From positions 1 to 6,991 of the forward strand of contig JAPUIV010000286.1 in the NCBI GenBank assembly GCA_027296665.1: a stretch of DNA of 6,991 nucleotides, given 5' to 3'. The notes below the pieces were generated by a model. It saw nothing but the letters and a program-made list of their open reading frames with translations. It did no database searches and was not told where the DNA came from. The translations under genes were made by a program, and so were the position numbers. Below, in pieces: positions 1 through 6,948 of this stretch (positions within the stretch are counted from its first letter, which is position 1; the number at the start of each line of letters is the position of its first letter). The DNA is from Acidobacteriota bacterium. GTDB taxonomy: Bacteria > Acidobacteriota > Polarisedimenticolia > JAPUIV01.

Positions 1-891
1 GAAAACGGTGATCAGGCAATCCCGGTTCCTCCGTTGCCTCTGACTTCCGAGATCTCCGAACCATCCACCGGTTCCGCCGCGAAGGAAACCCCTCCCGCGG
101 AGAAGACGCCCGCAGCTGCCGCAATTTCAGTTCAGGAGGAGGAAAGGGTCCAAGAAACGAGTCCGTCCCATACTCCCTCGCCGAAATCGACTCCGGTGAT
201 TCCGATCATCGCTTCCGGACCGGCCGGGGGGGGCGAAAAACTGGAGACGGTCACCACGATGCCTCCTTCCCTGCGGGCCGTGGTACAGGTGATCGGGGCG
301 CCGCACCTGGAAAAGATGAGAATCCAGGTACCGCTCATCGCCCTGCACACCTGTGAAGAGAAGGCGGCGGTGGATGCCTTCTGGCATTTGGCCACCGTGT
401 GGGGGAGAGACTTTTTCACATGGTCGGCCGCCCGCGGGATCGTGAACGGGAACGGGAAACCGAAACGGAAGGCATACCGCGACCCGGTTCGCGCCCTCGA
501 ATTCCTGCGAAGCGTCCGGCAGCCGAGCATCGGTGTTCTACTTGACTTCCAGCCGTTTCTGGAGAATCCGGTCGTGACCCGGATGCTCAAGGAAATGGTG
601 CAGGAAGCCGAGACCGTCCAGAGGTGCCTGGTGATTTCCGCGCCCGAACTCGACCTGCCTCCCGCCCTCCGGACCCACTGCGTGGTCTTCAATTGGCCTC
701 CCCCCGCCCGGATGGATCAATTCGTGATTCAGAAGATCAAGGGAAACCTCGAGGCAGCCCTCGGCCGGCTCATCCACTTGGACGAGGTCACCCTGGGCGA
801 GATCCTCTCGCAGGTGAAGGAGATGCCGACCCACCAGGCGCAGTTCCATGTGGTCCGCGCCCTCGTGGCGACTTTCCGCCAGCCTTCCTGA
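1..891 (+). CDS. Ycf46-like N-terminal-domain protein without AAA+ motor (5' end outside window)
   Basis: The frame is open from base 1, so the gene almost certainly begins to the left; the TTG at 34 is only the first start-like codon and has no clear ribosome binding site. Residues are counted from that TTG. Residues 1-78 are a Pro/Ala/Ser/Thr-rich, probably disordered linker. Residues about 80-235 resemble the N-terminal domain of Ycf46-type AAA+ proteins: LIALHTCEEKAAVDAF (101-116), FFTWSAARGIV (127-137), DPVRALEFL (150-158), IGVLLDFQPFLENP (166-179), CLVISAPELDLPPAL (198-212) and VVFNWPPP (217-224). Residues 248-280 look like the short helical segment that normally leads into the ATPase. 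The protein then stops at TGA 889-891 with no Walker A or Walker B motif, so it cannot be an ATPase over the visible part. The linker suggests another domain upstream, out of view. Family assignment is from remembered motif patterns. Cellular role is unknown; a non-catalytic binding or scaffold role is a guess. It converges on the DUF4388 pair, 28 bases away. Confidence 0.72.
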   Translation, partial: ENGDQAIPVPPLPLTSEISEPSTGSAAKETPPAEKTPAAAAISVQEEERVQETSPSHTPSPKSTPVIPIIASGPAGGGEKLETVTTMPPSLRAVVQVIGAPHLEKMRIQVPLIALHTCEEKAAVDAFWHLATVWGRDFFTWSAARGIVNGNGKPKRKAYRDPVRALEFLRSVRQPSIGVLLDFQPFLENPVVTRMLKEMVQEAETVQRCLVISAPELDLPPALRTHCVVFNWPPPARMDQFVIQKIKGNLEAALGRLIHLDEVTLGEILSQVKEMPTHQAQFHVVRALVATFRQPS

Positions 892-919
892 AGTTTTCCG
901 GGTCGCGGCTTTCGGGGGA
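892..919. other. Convergent intergenic gap between two TGA stops
   Basis: Only 28 bases separate the stop of the plus-strand gene (889-891) from the stop of the minus-strand DUF4388 gene (920-922). TCCTGA at 886-891 and TCAGGA at 920-925 form a 6-bp inverted repeat, but half of it is simply the two opposed TGA stops. The pairing inside it is weak and there is no T-run on either strand beyond TTTT at 893-896. I therefore do not call a terminator. Confidence 0.5.
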
Positions 920-2026
920 TCAGGAGTTCTCGGAGCCCCCCTCCGGGGTCAGGTCTTCCAGGTCGACTTTCCCCTTCAATTCGTCGGTGAGCATCCGAAG
1001 GAGGCGCTCGAGGGCGGCCTCTGTCGCCCGGATCCGTTCCCCCGGCGGGTATTCCGCCACGTTCGCCAGGAGGACCCCGTGGTCGATCTTCCCGCTCGGC
1101 TCGATCGCCACTTCCCGGAACAGATCGGCTTTTTCGAAGTTGGCCAGGCGGATCAGTTTCCGCAGGCGATCGACCTCTTTGGGTCCCTCCTTGGCAGAAA
1201 CCCGGGCAAAGAGGTTCTCCACGAGCTTTCCGTACCGGCTCAGGGTCCGCTCCAGCTTGGCATCGATTTCGGAAGACTCTTCCTTTTTTTCCGTCGTGGC
1301 CTGGGTCTGAAAGGTGAGAACCTGTGGCCGTATCACGCCGGCGGAAAGAAGGGAATAGAGGGCCTGCCAGATCTCGAAATCCCCTTCACTGGACCGATCG
1401 ACAACTTCGCGGACGGTACGCCGGCCGTCCACCAGTTTGAAGACGGTCTCTTCCAGTTCCGCGAGGTGCACCGATCTAGCGACTTCCTCTAGTGATTTCG
1501 CACGGGTGAGGACCACCTGATCATTGGGAATCTTTTCCTTGACCTGGGTCCACTCGTCGAGCCGCCGGGTCCCCTCCATGATGATGTTGATGACCGTGGT
1601 TTCGATTGAAATCTTTTCGGTCGGAGGGTCCCCTTCGAGGAACTCAAAATTTCCCTCTTCCCAGTGGAACAGGGAGTAGACGATCTCGGTGACCTGGCCG
1701 CGAACGGCTTCCCACAGCTTCGTAGGAGTGAGTACCCTGAGACGAACCAGGCTCTTCCCCAGCCGTGTCTGGCTGCCGACCATCGGATCGGCCCGCTTCA
1801 ACTGTTCGGAGGTGACCAATCCGCGGGCGAGAAGGTAGTTCCCCAGGCGGTCTTCCGGGGCGGAGGACCGGGCGAAGACGATCTCGCCTTTCTCCCACTC
1901 CACCGTTTTCGTGACCCCGCTTGCCCGACAATGCAGGGCCCCTGTCTTGCGGTTGGAGTTGATCATCAAGAGAATGTCGGAGAGGGGAAAGATGTCGAGA
2001 CGTCCTGACAGGTCCGGGTCGCTCAT
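920..2026 (-). CDS. DUF4388 (PATAN) domain protein with extra C-terminal helical domain
   Basis: A 368-residue cytosolic protein with no signal peptide or membrane segment. Residues about 5-135 form a DUF4388/PATAN domain: GRLDIFPLSDILLMI (8-22), RKTGAL (26-31), the E47 G48 turn, DRLGNYLLARGLVT (59-72) and QVTEIVYSLFHWEEGNFEF (111-129). Residues about 187-233 look like a small winged-helix-type module, with LVDGRRTVREVV (198-209) and DFEIWQALYSLLSAGVI (216-232). A charged linker (about 240-255) leads to a predicted helical region (255-350) that I do not recognise, and an acidic tail. The fold up to residue 233 is shared with the upstream neighbour at 2780-2052, so the two are tandem paralogs. 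ATG at 2026 has an AAAGGGGG ribosome site six bases away. PATAN domains are known from bacterial signalling proteins, including PatA-type response regulators, and are thought to mediate protein-protein contacts; the partner here is unknown. It is probably cotranscribed with the upstream paralog. Confidence 0.88.
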   Translation of the reverse strand: MSDPDLSGRLDIFPLSDILLMINSNRKTGALHCRASGVTKTVEWEKGEIVFARSSAPEDRLGNYLLARGLVTSEQLKRADPMVGSQTRLGKSLVRLRVLTPTKLWEAVRGQVTEIVYSLFHWEEGNFEFLEGDPPTEKISIETTVINIIMEGTRRLDEWTQVKEKIPNDQVVLTRAKSLEEVARSVHLAELEETVFKLVDGRRTVREVVDRSSEGDFEIWQALYSLLSAGVIRPQVLTFQTQATTEKKEESSEIDAKLERTLSRYGKLVENLFARVSAKEGPKEVDRLRKLIRLANFEKADLFREVAIEPSGKIDHGVLLANVAEYPPGERIRATEAALERLLRMLTDELKGKVDLEDLTPEGGSENS

Positions 2027-2032
2027 CGGGAA

Positions 2033-2040
2033 CCCCCTTT
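2033..2040 (-). promoter_or_regulatory. Ribosome binding site of the downstream DUF4388 gene
   Basis: Read on the minus strand this is AAAGGGGG, with six bases before the ATG at 2026-2024. It lies in the 25-base gap after the stop of the upstream paralog. It fixes this ATG as the start and implies independent translation initiation within a shared message. Confidence 0.7.
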
Positions 2041-2051
2041 ACCAGCATTCC

Positions 2052-2780
2052 CTAAGAGCACTTGCTTGCGATCCCGAGAACCAGGAAAGCCCAGAGAAGG
2101 CGGCAGATCTCGAAGTCCTTCAGGGGCGAGGCACTGCAGATCTCTTCCAAGGTCCGACTCCTTTCGAGGTGGGATAGGAGCGTCCATTCATCGAGGGACA
2201 ACGTGACGCCCTTCGTCAGTTTCTCTATTTGATCCGTGTTTTGATAACTTGTTTCAAGTCCTCCCACTGCCTCCCAGATTCGCTGCCAGTTCTGGATCTC
2301 CTTGATTCCTTGAATGATGATATCGCCGGTGCTGATCTGGAGCGTGATTACTTCCTCAGTGGGGAGAGGTCCCATTTTGAAAGAGTACATCCCTCCCGTC
2401 CAATGAAAGATGCTGAGGAGAATCCCTTTTACCTGTTCAGTAACCCCCTCGAGCAAACCTTCAGGCCGGATGATCCCGAATTCCACAAAGAACGTTCCCA
2501 TTCTTTTCTTGGTGCCAAGAGATACCTCCGCAGCCTTGAGGAGGTTTGCCAGCGACACCAACCCTTGGCGAAAAAACAGCTCTCCCAGACGGTCCTGGGG
2601 GTCATTGGAAGTGGCGAAGATAGCGCGACCCTCATGGAAGTAGACGGACTTCTCCACCTTTCCGTTCACCACCTTGAAAACGCCTGTCTCACCCGTTTGG
2701 CTGATCTGTCGAATGAGGGCTGGGATGGTCTGGCCGGAAATCTCCCCTTCAATTTCCAGTTGCGTCACCAATTGGTCCAT
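2052..2780 (-). CDS. DUF4388 (PATAN) domain protein, short paralog
   Basis: A 242-residue soluble protein. Residues about 10-137 form a DUF4388/PATAN domain: GEISGQTIPALIRQI (12-26), GETGVFKV (30-37), VYFHEGRAIFA (46-56), DRLGELFFRQGLVS (63-76) and QVKGILLSIFHWTGGMYSF (116-134). PTEEVITLQISTGDIIIQGI (140-159) follows. Residues about 194-237 form a winged-helix-like end with LEEICSASPL and DFEICRLLWAFLVLGI. It matches the neighbour at 2026-920 along its whole length (shared DRLG, FHW..G, PTE and DFEI motifs) but lacks that protein's last 135 residues. The ATG at 2780 is preceded by TTGAGG, 11 bases upstream, which is a weak and rather distant ribosome site. The domain begins close to residue 10, which supports this start. 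Base composition is lower in GC than the flanking genes. Likely a signalling or scaffold protein acting with its paralog; function not established. Confidence 0.88.
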   Translation of the reverse strand: MDQLVTQLEIEGEISGQTIPALIRQISQTGETGVFKVVNGKVEKSVYFHEGRAIFATSNDPQDRLGELFFRQGLVSLANLLKAAEVSLGTKKRMGTFFVEFGIIRPEGLLEGVTEQVKGILLSIFHWTGGMYSFKMGPLPTEEVITLQISTGDIIIQGIKEIQNWQRIWEAVGGLETSYQNTDQIEKLTKGVTLSLDEWTLLSHLERSRTLEEICSASPLKDFEICRLLWAFLVLGIASKCS

Positions 2781-2909
2781 CAGTTTTCTAGCCTCAACAG
2801 GGTTAAATTTATGACTTCAGTAAGCGTCGTCAAGGTGAACCGAAAGGACCGCAATCATTGGCCTGGCAGGAAACAGCTATCAGAAATGAAGTTCCGAAGG
2901 TCCGTGATC
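2781..2909. other. Intergenic region between uvrD and the DUF4388 pair
   Basis: These 129 bases are the longest non-coding stretch in the window. They hold the putative promoter and the weak ribosome site of the DUF4388 gene. I see no stem followed by a T-run that would end uvrD transcription, so read-through is possible. Two similar elements, CCGAAAGGACCG (2841-2852) and CCGAAGGTCCG (2894-2904), lie in the same orientation about 53 bases apart; they are short and imperfect. Confidence 0.5.
2806..2833 (-). promoter_or_regulatory. Putative sigma70-type promoter of the DUF4388 pair
   Basis: On the minus strand, TTGACG (2833-2828, five of six matches to TTGACA) is followed by a 16-base spacer and TAAATT (2811-2806, four of six matches to TATAAT). 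It lies in a locally AT-rich stretch. A start of transcription near 2799 would give a leader of about 20 bases before the ATG at 2780. This would allow the DUF4388 genes to be expressed apart from the upstream glmS-clc-uvrD unit. Prediction by eye only. Confidence 0.45.
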
Positions 2910-5075
2910 TCATGTCATCGACCGCGATACGGGCCGCAGGTCGGTGTACCTTGGCAGGATCTTCCGGATCGGAGTCCCGGGAAAGGAGATGGTCAGTTTC
3001 AATTTCTCGCCCTTTCCCTCGATGCCGATGATCGTTCCCACACCGAGTGTCGGGTGATGCACCTGTTGCTTGAGGAAATAGGGATGCCCCGTCGATCGAT
3101 CGGCCGTTACCCACCCCTGTTCCCTCAACGGTGCTGCCGTCATCTTCGCCTTCGGAGCGGTCCGGTCCAGGAGCAGATGGGCGGGGATCTCGTCGAGAAA
3201 ACGGGATCGGATCCTCGGTTCCGGCGCGCCGCGGATCCTCCGTGTGGCGGCATGGGTCAGGAAGACGCGCCGGCGGGCTCGGGTCAATCCGACGTAAAAG
3301 AGCCGGCGCTCCTCCTCGATCCCGCTGTCGGAGTCGAGGCTGCGGGCGTGGGGTAGGAGGTTCTCCTCCATGCCGACCAGGAAAACGGCGGGAAACTCGA
3401 GACCCTTGCTGGCATGAATGGTCATCAGGACGACCCTCCCCGCCCCCCGGTTGATATCGGTCTCCCCGATCAGGCTGGCCTGGTCCAGGAACAGTTGCAG
3501 GCCGTCCTCGATCCCGTCGTACTCGGCGATGCCGGAGAGCAGTTCATTGATGTTCTGGATCCGTTCCTCCGCCTCCGTCGCCGGGCAGGAGGCGCGCAGG
3601 TACTCGAAGTAGGAGACCCGATCCAGCAGAGACTGCAATGCCTCTGCCGGTCGTTCCGGGACGATCCCGTTCCGGATCTCCTCCATCAGGGTTCGGAAGG
3701 CGGCCAGGGCGCGCCGGGAGCGGGCGGGCAATCTCTTCTCTTCCAGGCAGCGCTGCAGGGCGTCCCAGAGGGGAATCTCTTCCCGTTTCCTGGCCTCCTC
3801 GAGGCCCATCCGGGCGGCGGGACCAATGGCCCGGGGCGGCACGTTGAGGATCCGGTTCAGGCCGACATCGTCGGCCGGGTCGAGCAAGAGGCGCAGGTAG
3901 GCAAGCATGTCCTTCACCTCCCTGCGTTCGTAAAAACGCACCCCCCCGACCATCCGGTAGGGGATCCCTTCTCGATTGAGGATCTCCTCGAGAGGCCGGG
4001 ACTGCGGATTGGTCCGGTACAGAACGGCGCATTCCCCTTCCGGCATTTCCGCCATCTGCCGCCGGATCGATTGCACCACCCACACCGCCTCCTCCCTGTC
4101 GGTCGGCGCTTCGAACAGGTCGAGCCGTTCCCCCTCCTCGTCCTCGGTCCACAAGGTCTTGCCGAGCCGTTCGCGGTTGCGGCTGACCACGGCCGAGGCC
4201 GCCTCCAGGATCCTGCGGGTGCTCCGGTAATTCCTCTCCAGCTTGATGACGCGGGCGTTGGGAAAGTCGACGGAGAAGCTGAGAATGTTGCCGATGTTCG
4301 CCCCGCGAAACCCATAGATCGATTGATCCTCGTCCCCAACGACACAGATATTTCCCCAGGTTCCAGTCAACCGTTTCACCAGGAGATGCTGCGGGCGGTT
4401 CGTATCCTGGTACTCGTCCACCAGGAGATGGCGGCACATCCCGGCGTATTTCTTTCCCACCGCATCGAAGTTCACCAGCAGGTGCAGGCTCTTCAGGATG
4501 AGGTCGTCGAAGTCCATCGCCCGGGCCCGCCGGAGCCGTTTCTCGTATTCCTCGTACAATTGCGCCAGAAGGGCGCTCCCCGGGCTCCGGTTCGCGTCCG
4601 AATATTCCCCGGGACCGACCCCGAGGTTCTTGGCGCTGCTGATCCGGGCGGAGATCTCCTTGGCCGACCAGGTATTCTTCGCCTCCTGGTTGGATCGGAG
4701 GATGTCCCGGATCAGGGCGATCTGATCCGCGGCGTCATAGATCACGAAGGAGTGGGGATAGTCGAGATGATGCGCTTCCCTGCGCAGGATCCGGAGGCAG
4801 AAGGAGTGGAAGGTGCGGACCTGGAGACCTTGGGTGCCGGTCCCGGCGAGATTCCGGATCCGCTCACGCATTTCATCCGCCGCCTTGTTGGTGAAGGTGA
4901 CGGCGACGACCTGGTCCGGTTCCGCCTGGCGGGAGGCGATCAGGTGGGCGACCCGGTGGGCGATCACCCTGGTTTTTCCCGAGCCCGCGCCGGCCAGGAC
5001 CAGGAGCGGCCCCTCGCCGTGCGTGACGGCCTCTCTTTGCTGTTCGTTCAATCGATCCAGAAGATCCGGTTCCAC
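2910..5075 (-). CDS. uvrD: UvrD/PcrA-family superfamily 1A DNA helicase
   Basis: An ATP-dependent 3'-5' DNA helicase of the type used in nucleotide-excision and mismatch repair and in clearing proteins or RNA polymerase from DNA. At 721 residues it has the usual length of UvrD or PcrA and all motifs look intact: Q motif LNEQQREAV (9-17), Walker A AGAGSGKT (28-35), Ia VTFTNKAADEMRER (59-72), Ib TFHSF (88-92), Walker B LLVDEYQDTN (217-226), III VGDEDQSIYGFRGA (246-259), IV LERNYRST (279-286), V MTIHASKGLEF (551-561) and VI FYVGLTRARRR (593-603). Residues about 668-715 form the C-terminal Tudor-like domain (VHHPTLGVGTIIGI, then a basic strand ending in DLRPV), which binds RNA polymerase in studied relatives. 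The start is GTG at 5075, with GGAGG four bases upstream; only 19 bases separate it from the CLC stop, so the two are probably cotranscribed. UvrD and PcrA cannot be told apart here; Rep is less likely given the Tudor domain. Confidence 0.96.
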   Translation of the reverse strand: MEPDLLDRLNEQQREAVTHGEGPLLVLAGAGSGKTRVIAHRVAHLIASRQAEPDQVVAVTFTNKAADEMRERIRNLAGTGTQGLQVRTFHSFCLRILRREAHHLDYPHSFVIYDAADQIALIRDILRSNQEAKNTWSAKEISARISSAKNLGVGPGEYSDANRSPGSALLAQLYEEYEKRLRRARAMDFDDLILKSLHLLVNFDAVGKKYAGMCRHLLVDEYQDTNRPQHLLVKRLTGTWGNICVVGDEDQSIYGFRGANIGNILSFSVDFPNARVIKLERNYRSTRRILEAASAVVSRNRERLGKTLWTEDEEGERLDLFEAPTDREEAVWVVQSIRRQMAEMPEGECAVLYRTNPQSRPLEEILNREGIPYRMVGGVRFYERREVKDMLAYLRLLLDPADDVGLNRILNVPPRAIGPAARMGLEEARKREEIPLWDALQRCLEEKRLPARSRRALAAFRTLMEEIRNGIVPERPAEALQSLLDRVSYFEYLRASCPATEAEERIQNINELLSGIAEYDGIEDGLQLFLDQASLIGETDINRGAGRVVLMTIHASKGLEFPAVFLVGMEENLLPHARSLDSDSGIEEERRLFYVGLTRARRRVFLTHAATRRIRGAPEPRIRSRFLDEIPAHLLLDRTAPKAKMTAAPLREQGWVTADRSTGHPYFLKQQVHHPTLGVGTIIGIEGKGEKLKLTISFPGTPIRKILPRYTDLRPVSRSMT

Positions 5076-5079
5076 GCCC

Positions 5080-5084
5080 CCTCC
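5080..5084 (-). promoter_or_regulatory. Ribosome binding site that sets the GTG start of the helicase
   Basis: Minus strand reads GGAGG, then GGGC, then GTG (5075-5073). The site sits inside the 19-base gap after the CLC stop codon. Together with the Q motif beginning at residue 9, it makes the non-ATG start convincing. Confidence 0.7.
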
Positions 5085-5094
5085 GGAGCTGTTC

Positions 5095-6945
5095 TCAGGT
5101 TTCCAGCGTCCTGCGCAGGATTTCCCGATTGTAGGCGTTGATGACCTCGCGGTGGGAAATCATCCCCAGCAGCCGGCGCGGGTTGTCGGGGCTCACGACG
5201 ACGATCTGGTCGAGATCCTTGATGGCGAATTTTTCGATGGCGGTCCAGAGGTTGTCGTCGGGGGTGAGACGGCTCACCGGTTCCGAAGCGATATCCTTGG
5301 CCAGGAGGAGGTCCCGGATCTCCTCCTCGAACAGGAGGTCTCGCAGGTTGTCGAAGGTGATGATCCCGGTCATCTCGCCTTGGGCATCGACCACGGGGAA
5401 ATACTGGACCCGGCTGGTGGTCACGATCCGCAACAGTTCCCGGAAGGGGGTCGCCTCGGATAGGGTCTTGACATGTTCGGTCATCGCCTCGCGAACCTGG
5501 AGGGACTGCATGATATTCACGTCCCGTCCTCCCTCGAGGTGGATCCCTTTTTTCTTGAGTTTCGTGGTGTAGATGGAATCGGGAGAGATGGCCCTGGAGA
5601 CCAGGGTGGCGGTGATGCAGGTGATCATGATCGGCAGGATGATCCGGTAGTCATTGGTCAACTCGAACAGGATCAGGATCGTGGTGATGGGGGCATGCGC
5701 GGTCGCGGCGACGACAGCCCCCATCCCGACCGTTGCGTAGGCGCCTCCCGGCGCCGTGATGGAGGGGAAGAGCGTGTGGATCATTGACCCATAGGATCCT
5801 CCCACCATGGCGCCGATGAACAGACTCGGCGCGAACACTCCCCCCGATCCTCCCGATCCCAGGGTGATGGAGGTGCCGATGATCTTCATGACGGCAAGAA
5901 CCAGCATCGAACTCCAGGCGAGTTTGCCTAGAAGCGCTCCTCCCATCGGTCCGTAACCATTTCCGAAGATCGGCGCGTACCCCGCGACGAAAGAGTGGTC
6001 TATCAGGACCAGATAACTGATCCCCAGCAGGCCGATGAGAAGGCCGCCGAAGGCGGGTTTCAGGATTGAGGGCATGCGCAGGCGGTCGTCGAAAAATGTT
6101 TCCGACCAGTACAGTACGGTGATGAAAACCCGGGCCACGATTCCGCACAGGATTCCCAGCAGGGCATAGAACAGGAACTCCCAGCCGGAAAGGAAATTAT
6201 AGGAGGGGATGAGGAAGGTCGGTTCATTGCCCATGAGGGCCCGCCCCACGGCGGTGGCGATGGCGGAGGATATGACAATGGGGGAGAAGGTGCGGATGGT
6301 GAAATCGCCGAGAATGATCTCCATGGAAAAGAGCACTCCGGCGAGAGGAGCGTTGAAGGTGGCGGCGATTCCCCCCGCCGCTCCGCAACCGACCAGGATC
6401 CGGATCCTCCGGGCCGGCATGTTGAAAATCTGTCCCAGCCAGGAACCGATGGAGGACCCGATCTGGACGATCGGTCCTTCCCGTCCGGCCGATCCGCCCG
6501 AGCCAATCGTGAGGGCCGAGGCGACGCCGCGCAGGAGGACGGTCCGGATGCGGAGAAGCCCGCCTTGCCGGGAGACCGCCTCCATGACTTCGGGCACTCC
6601 GTGCCCTTTCGCCTCCGAGGGAAAGAAGGCGGAGAGAGGGCCGACCAGAAGCCCCCCCAACATGGGAGGCACCAAAACGAGGAAGATGGGGAGGGAGCTG
6701 GTTCCGAGAAGGGCGCCGAAGGCCGATAGGAATGTGCCGCCCCAGAGCAGATCCTGGATTCCGGTCACGGAGAGGCGGAAAATCCAGGAACCGATACCCG
6801 CCAGGGTGCCGATGACCACGGCCAGGGTGATCAGGGGAATCTGCTCGGCGCCGGTGAAGTAAGCAAAATACTCTTCCAGCCGCTGTTTTATCTTGAGCCC
6901 GGAGCGCATGGGCCGGCGGCCGGGATCTTTTTGGGGTTCTCGCAA
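5095..6945 (-). CDS. CLC-family anion channel/transporter with C-terminal CBS pair
   Basis: An inner-membrane protein that passes chloride or a similar anion, 616 residues. Residues about 37-450 are the hydrophobic CLC core. Signature segments are GHGVPEV (114-120), GSGGSAGREGP (148-158) with the gating glutamate at E156, FNAPLAGVLFSME (197-209), GSGGSGGVFAPSLF (363-376) and the pore tyrosine Y459 in SIYTTKL. Two CBS domains follow (about 484-540 and 550-605); such pairs often bind adenine nucleotides and regulate transport. By alignment to E. coli ClcA, the ion-binding serine of GSGIP is histidine (H115), and the inner proton glutamate (E203) is isoleucine (I210). This leaves open whether it is a coupled exchanger or a channel. 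The TTG at 6945 lies three bases after the glmS stop, with GGA seven bases upstream inside the glmS end. An ATG at 6909 would remove 12 residues and keeps the whole membrane domain, but has no visible ribosome site. It is the middle member of glmS-clc-uvrD. Confidence 0.93.
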   Translation of the reverse strand: MREPQKDPGRRPMRSGLKIKQRLEEYFAYFTGAEQIPLITLAVVIGTLAGIGSWIFRLSVTGIQDLLWGGTFLSAFGALLGTSSLPIFLVLVPPMLGGLLVGPLSAFFPSEAKGHGVPEVMEAVSRQGGLLRIRTVLLRGVASALTIGSGGSAGREGPIVQIGSSIGSWLGQIFNMPARRIRILVGCGAAGGIAATFNAPLAGVLFSMEIILGDFTIRTFSPIVISSAIATAVGRALMGNEPTFLIPSYNFLSGWEFLFYALLGILCGIVARVFITVLYWSETFFDDRLRMPSILKPAFGGLLIGLLGISYLVLIDHSFVAGYAPIFGNGYGPMGGALLGKLAWSSMLVLAVMKIIGTSITLGSGGSGGVFAPSLFIGAMVGGSYGSMIHTLFPSITAPGGAYATVGMGAVVAATAHAPITTILILFELTNDYRIILPIMITCITATLVSRAISPDSIYTTKLKKKGIHLEGGRDVNIMQSLQVREAMTEHVKTLSEATPFRELLRIVTTSRVQYFPVVDAQGEMTGIITFDNLRDLLFEEEIRDLLLAKDIASEPVSRLTPDDNLWTAIEKFAIKDLDQIVVVSPDNPRRLLGMISHREVINAYNREILRRTLET

Positions 6946-6948
6946 AAC

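Noticed and set aside
886..925. Possible bidirectional terminator between the convergent genes.
   Set aside because: The 6-bp inverted repeat is half made of the two TGA stops, the loop is 28 bases, and there is no proper T-run on either strand.
624..1310. A 228-codon plus-strand frame spanning the convergent junction.
   Set aside because: It overlaps the Ycf46-like gene in another frame and the DUF4388 gene in antisense, and is very rich in Arg and Ser, typical of a shadow frame.
2867..2880. CAGGAAACAGCTAT matches 14 bases of the lacZ ribosome-site region used as the M13 reverse primer site, suggesting vector sequence.
   Set aside because: The match ends abruptly on both sides, no further lac or vector sequence follows, and it lies in a plausible intergenic gap with intact genes on both sides. 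A chance match is more likely, though it could be checked against raw reads.
2841..2904. Pair of similar CCGAA(A)GG(A/T)CCG elements as operator or repeat.
   Set aside because: Only two short imperfect copies. The second lies just beyond the helicase stop and neither has a recognisable regulator site.
2229..3356. A 375-codon open frame on the plus strand across the DUF4388/uvrD gap.
   Set aside because: It overlaps the coding parts of two convincing minus-strand genes and has no recognisable domain or ribosome site.
3414..5141. A 575-codon open frame on the plus strand opposite the helicase.
   Set aside because: It lies antisense to a helicase with every motif intact. Its translation is rich in Pro, Gly, Arg and His without domain signals, and it runs into the CLC gene end. 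GC-rich codon bias on the other strand explains it.
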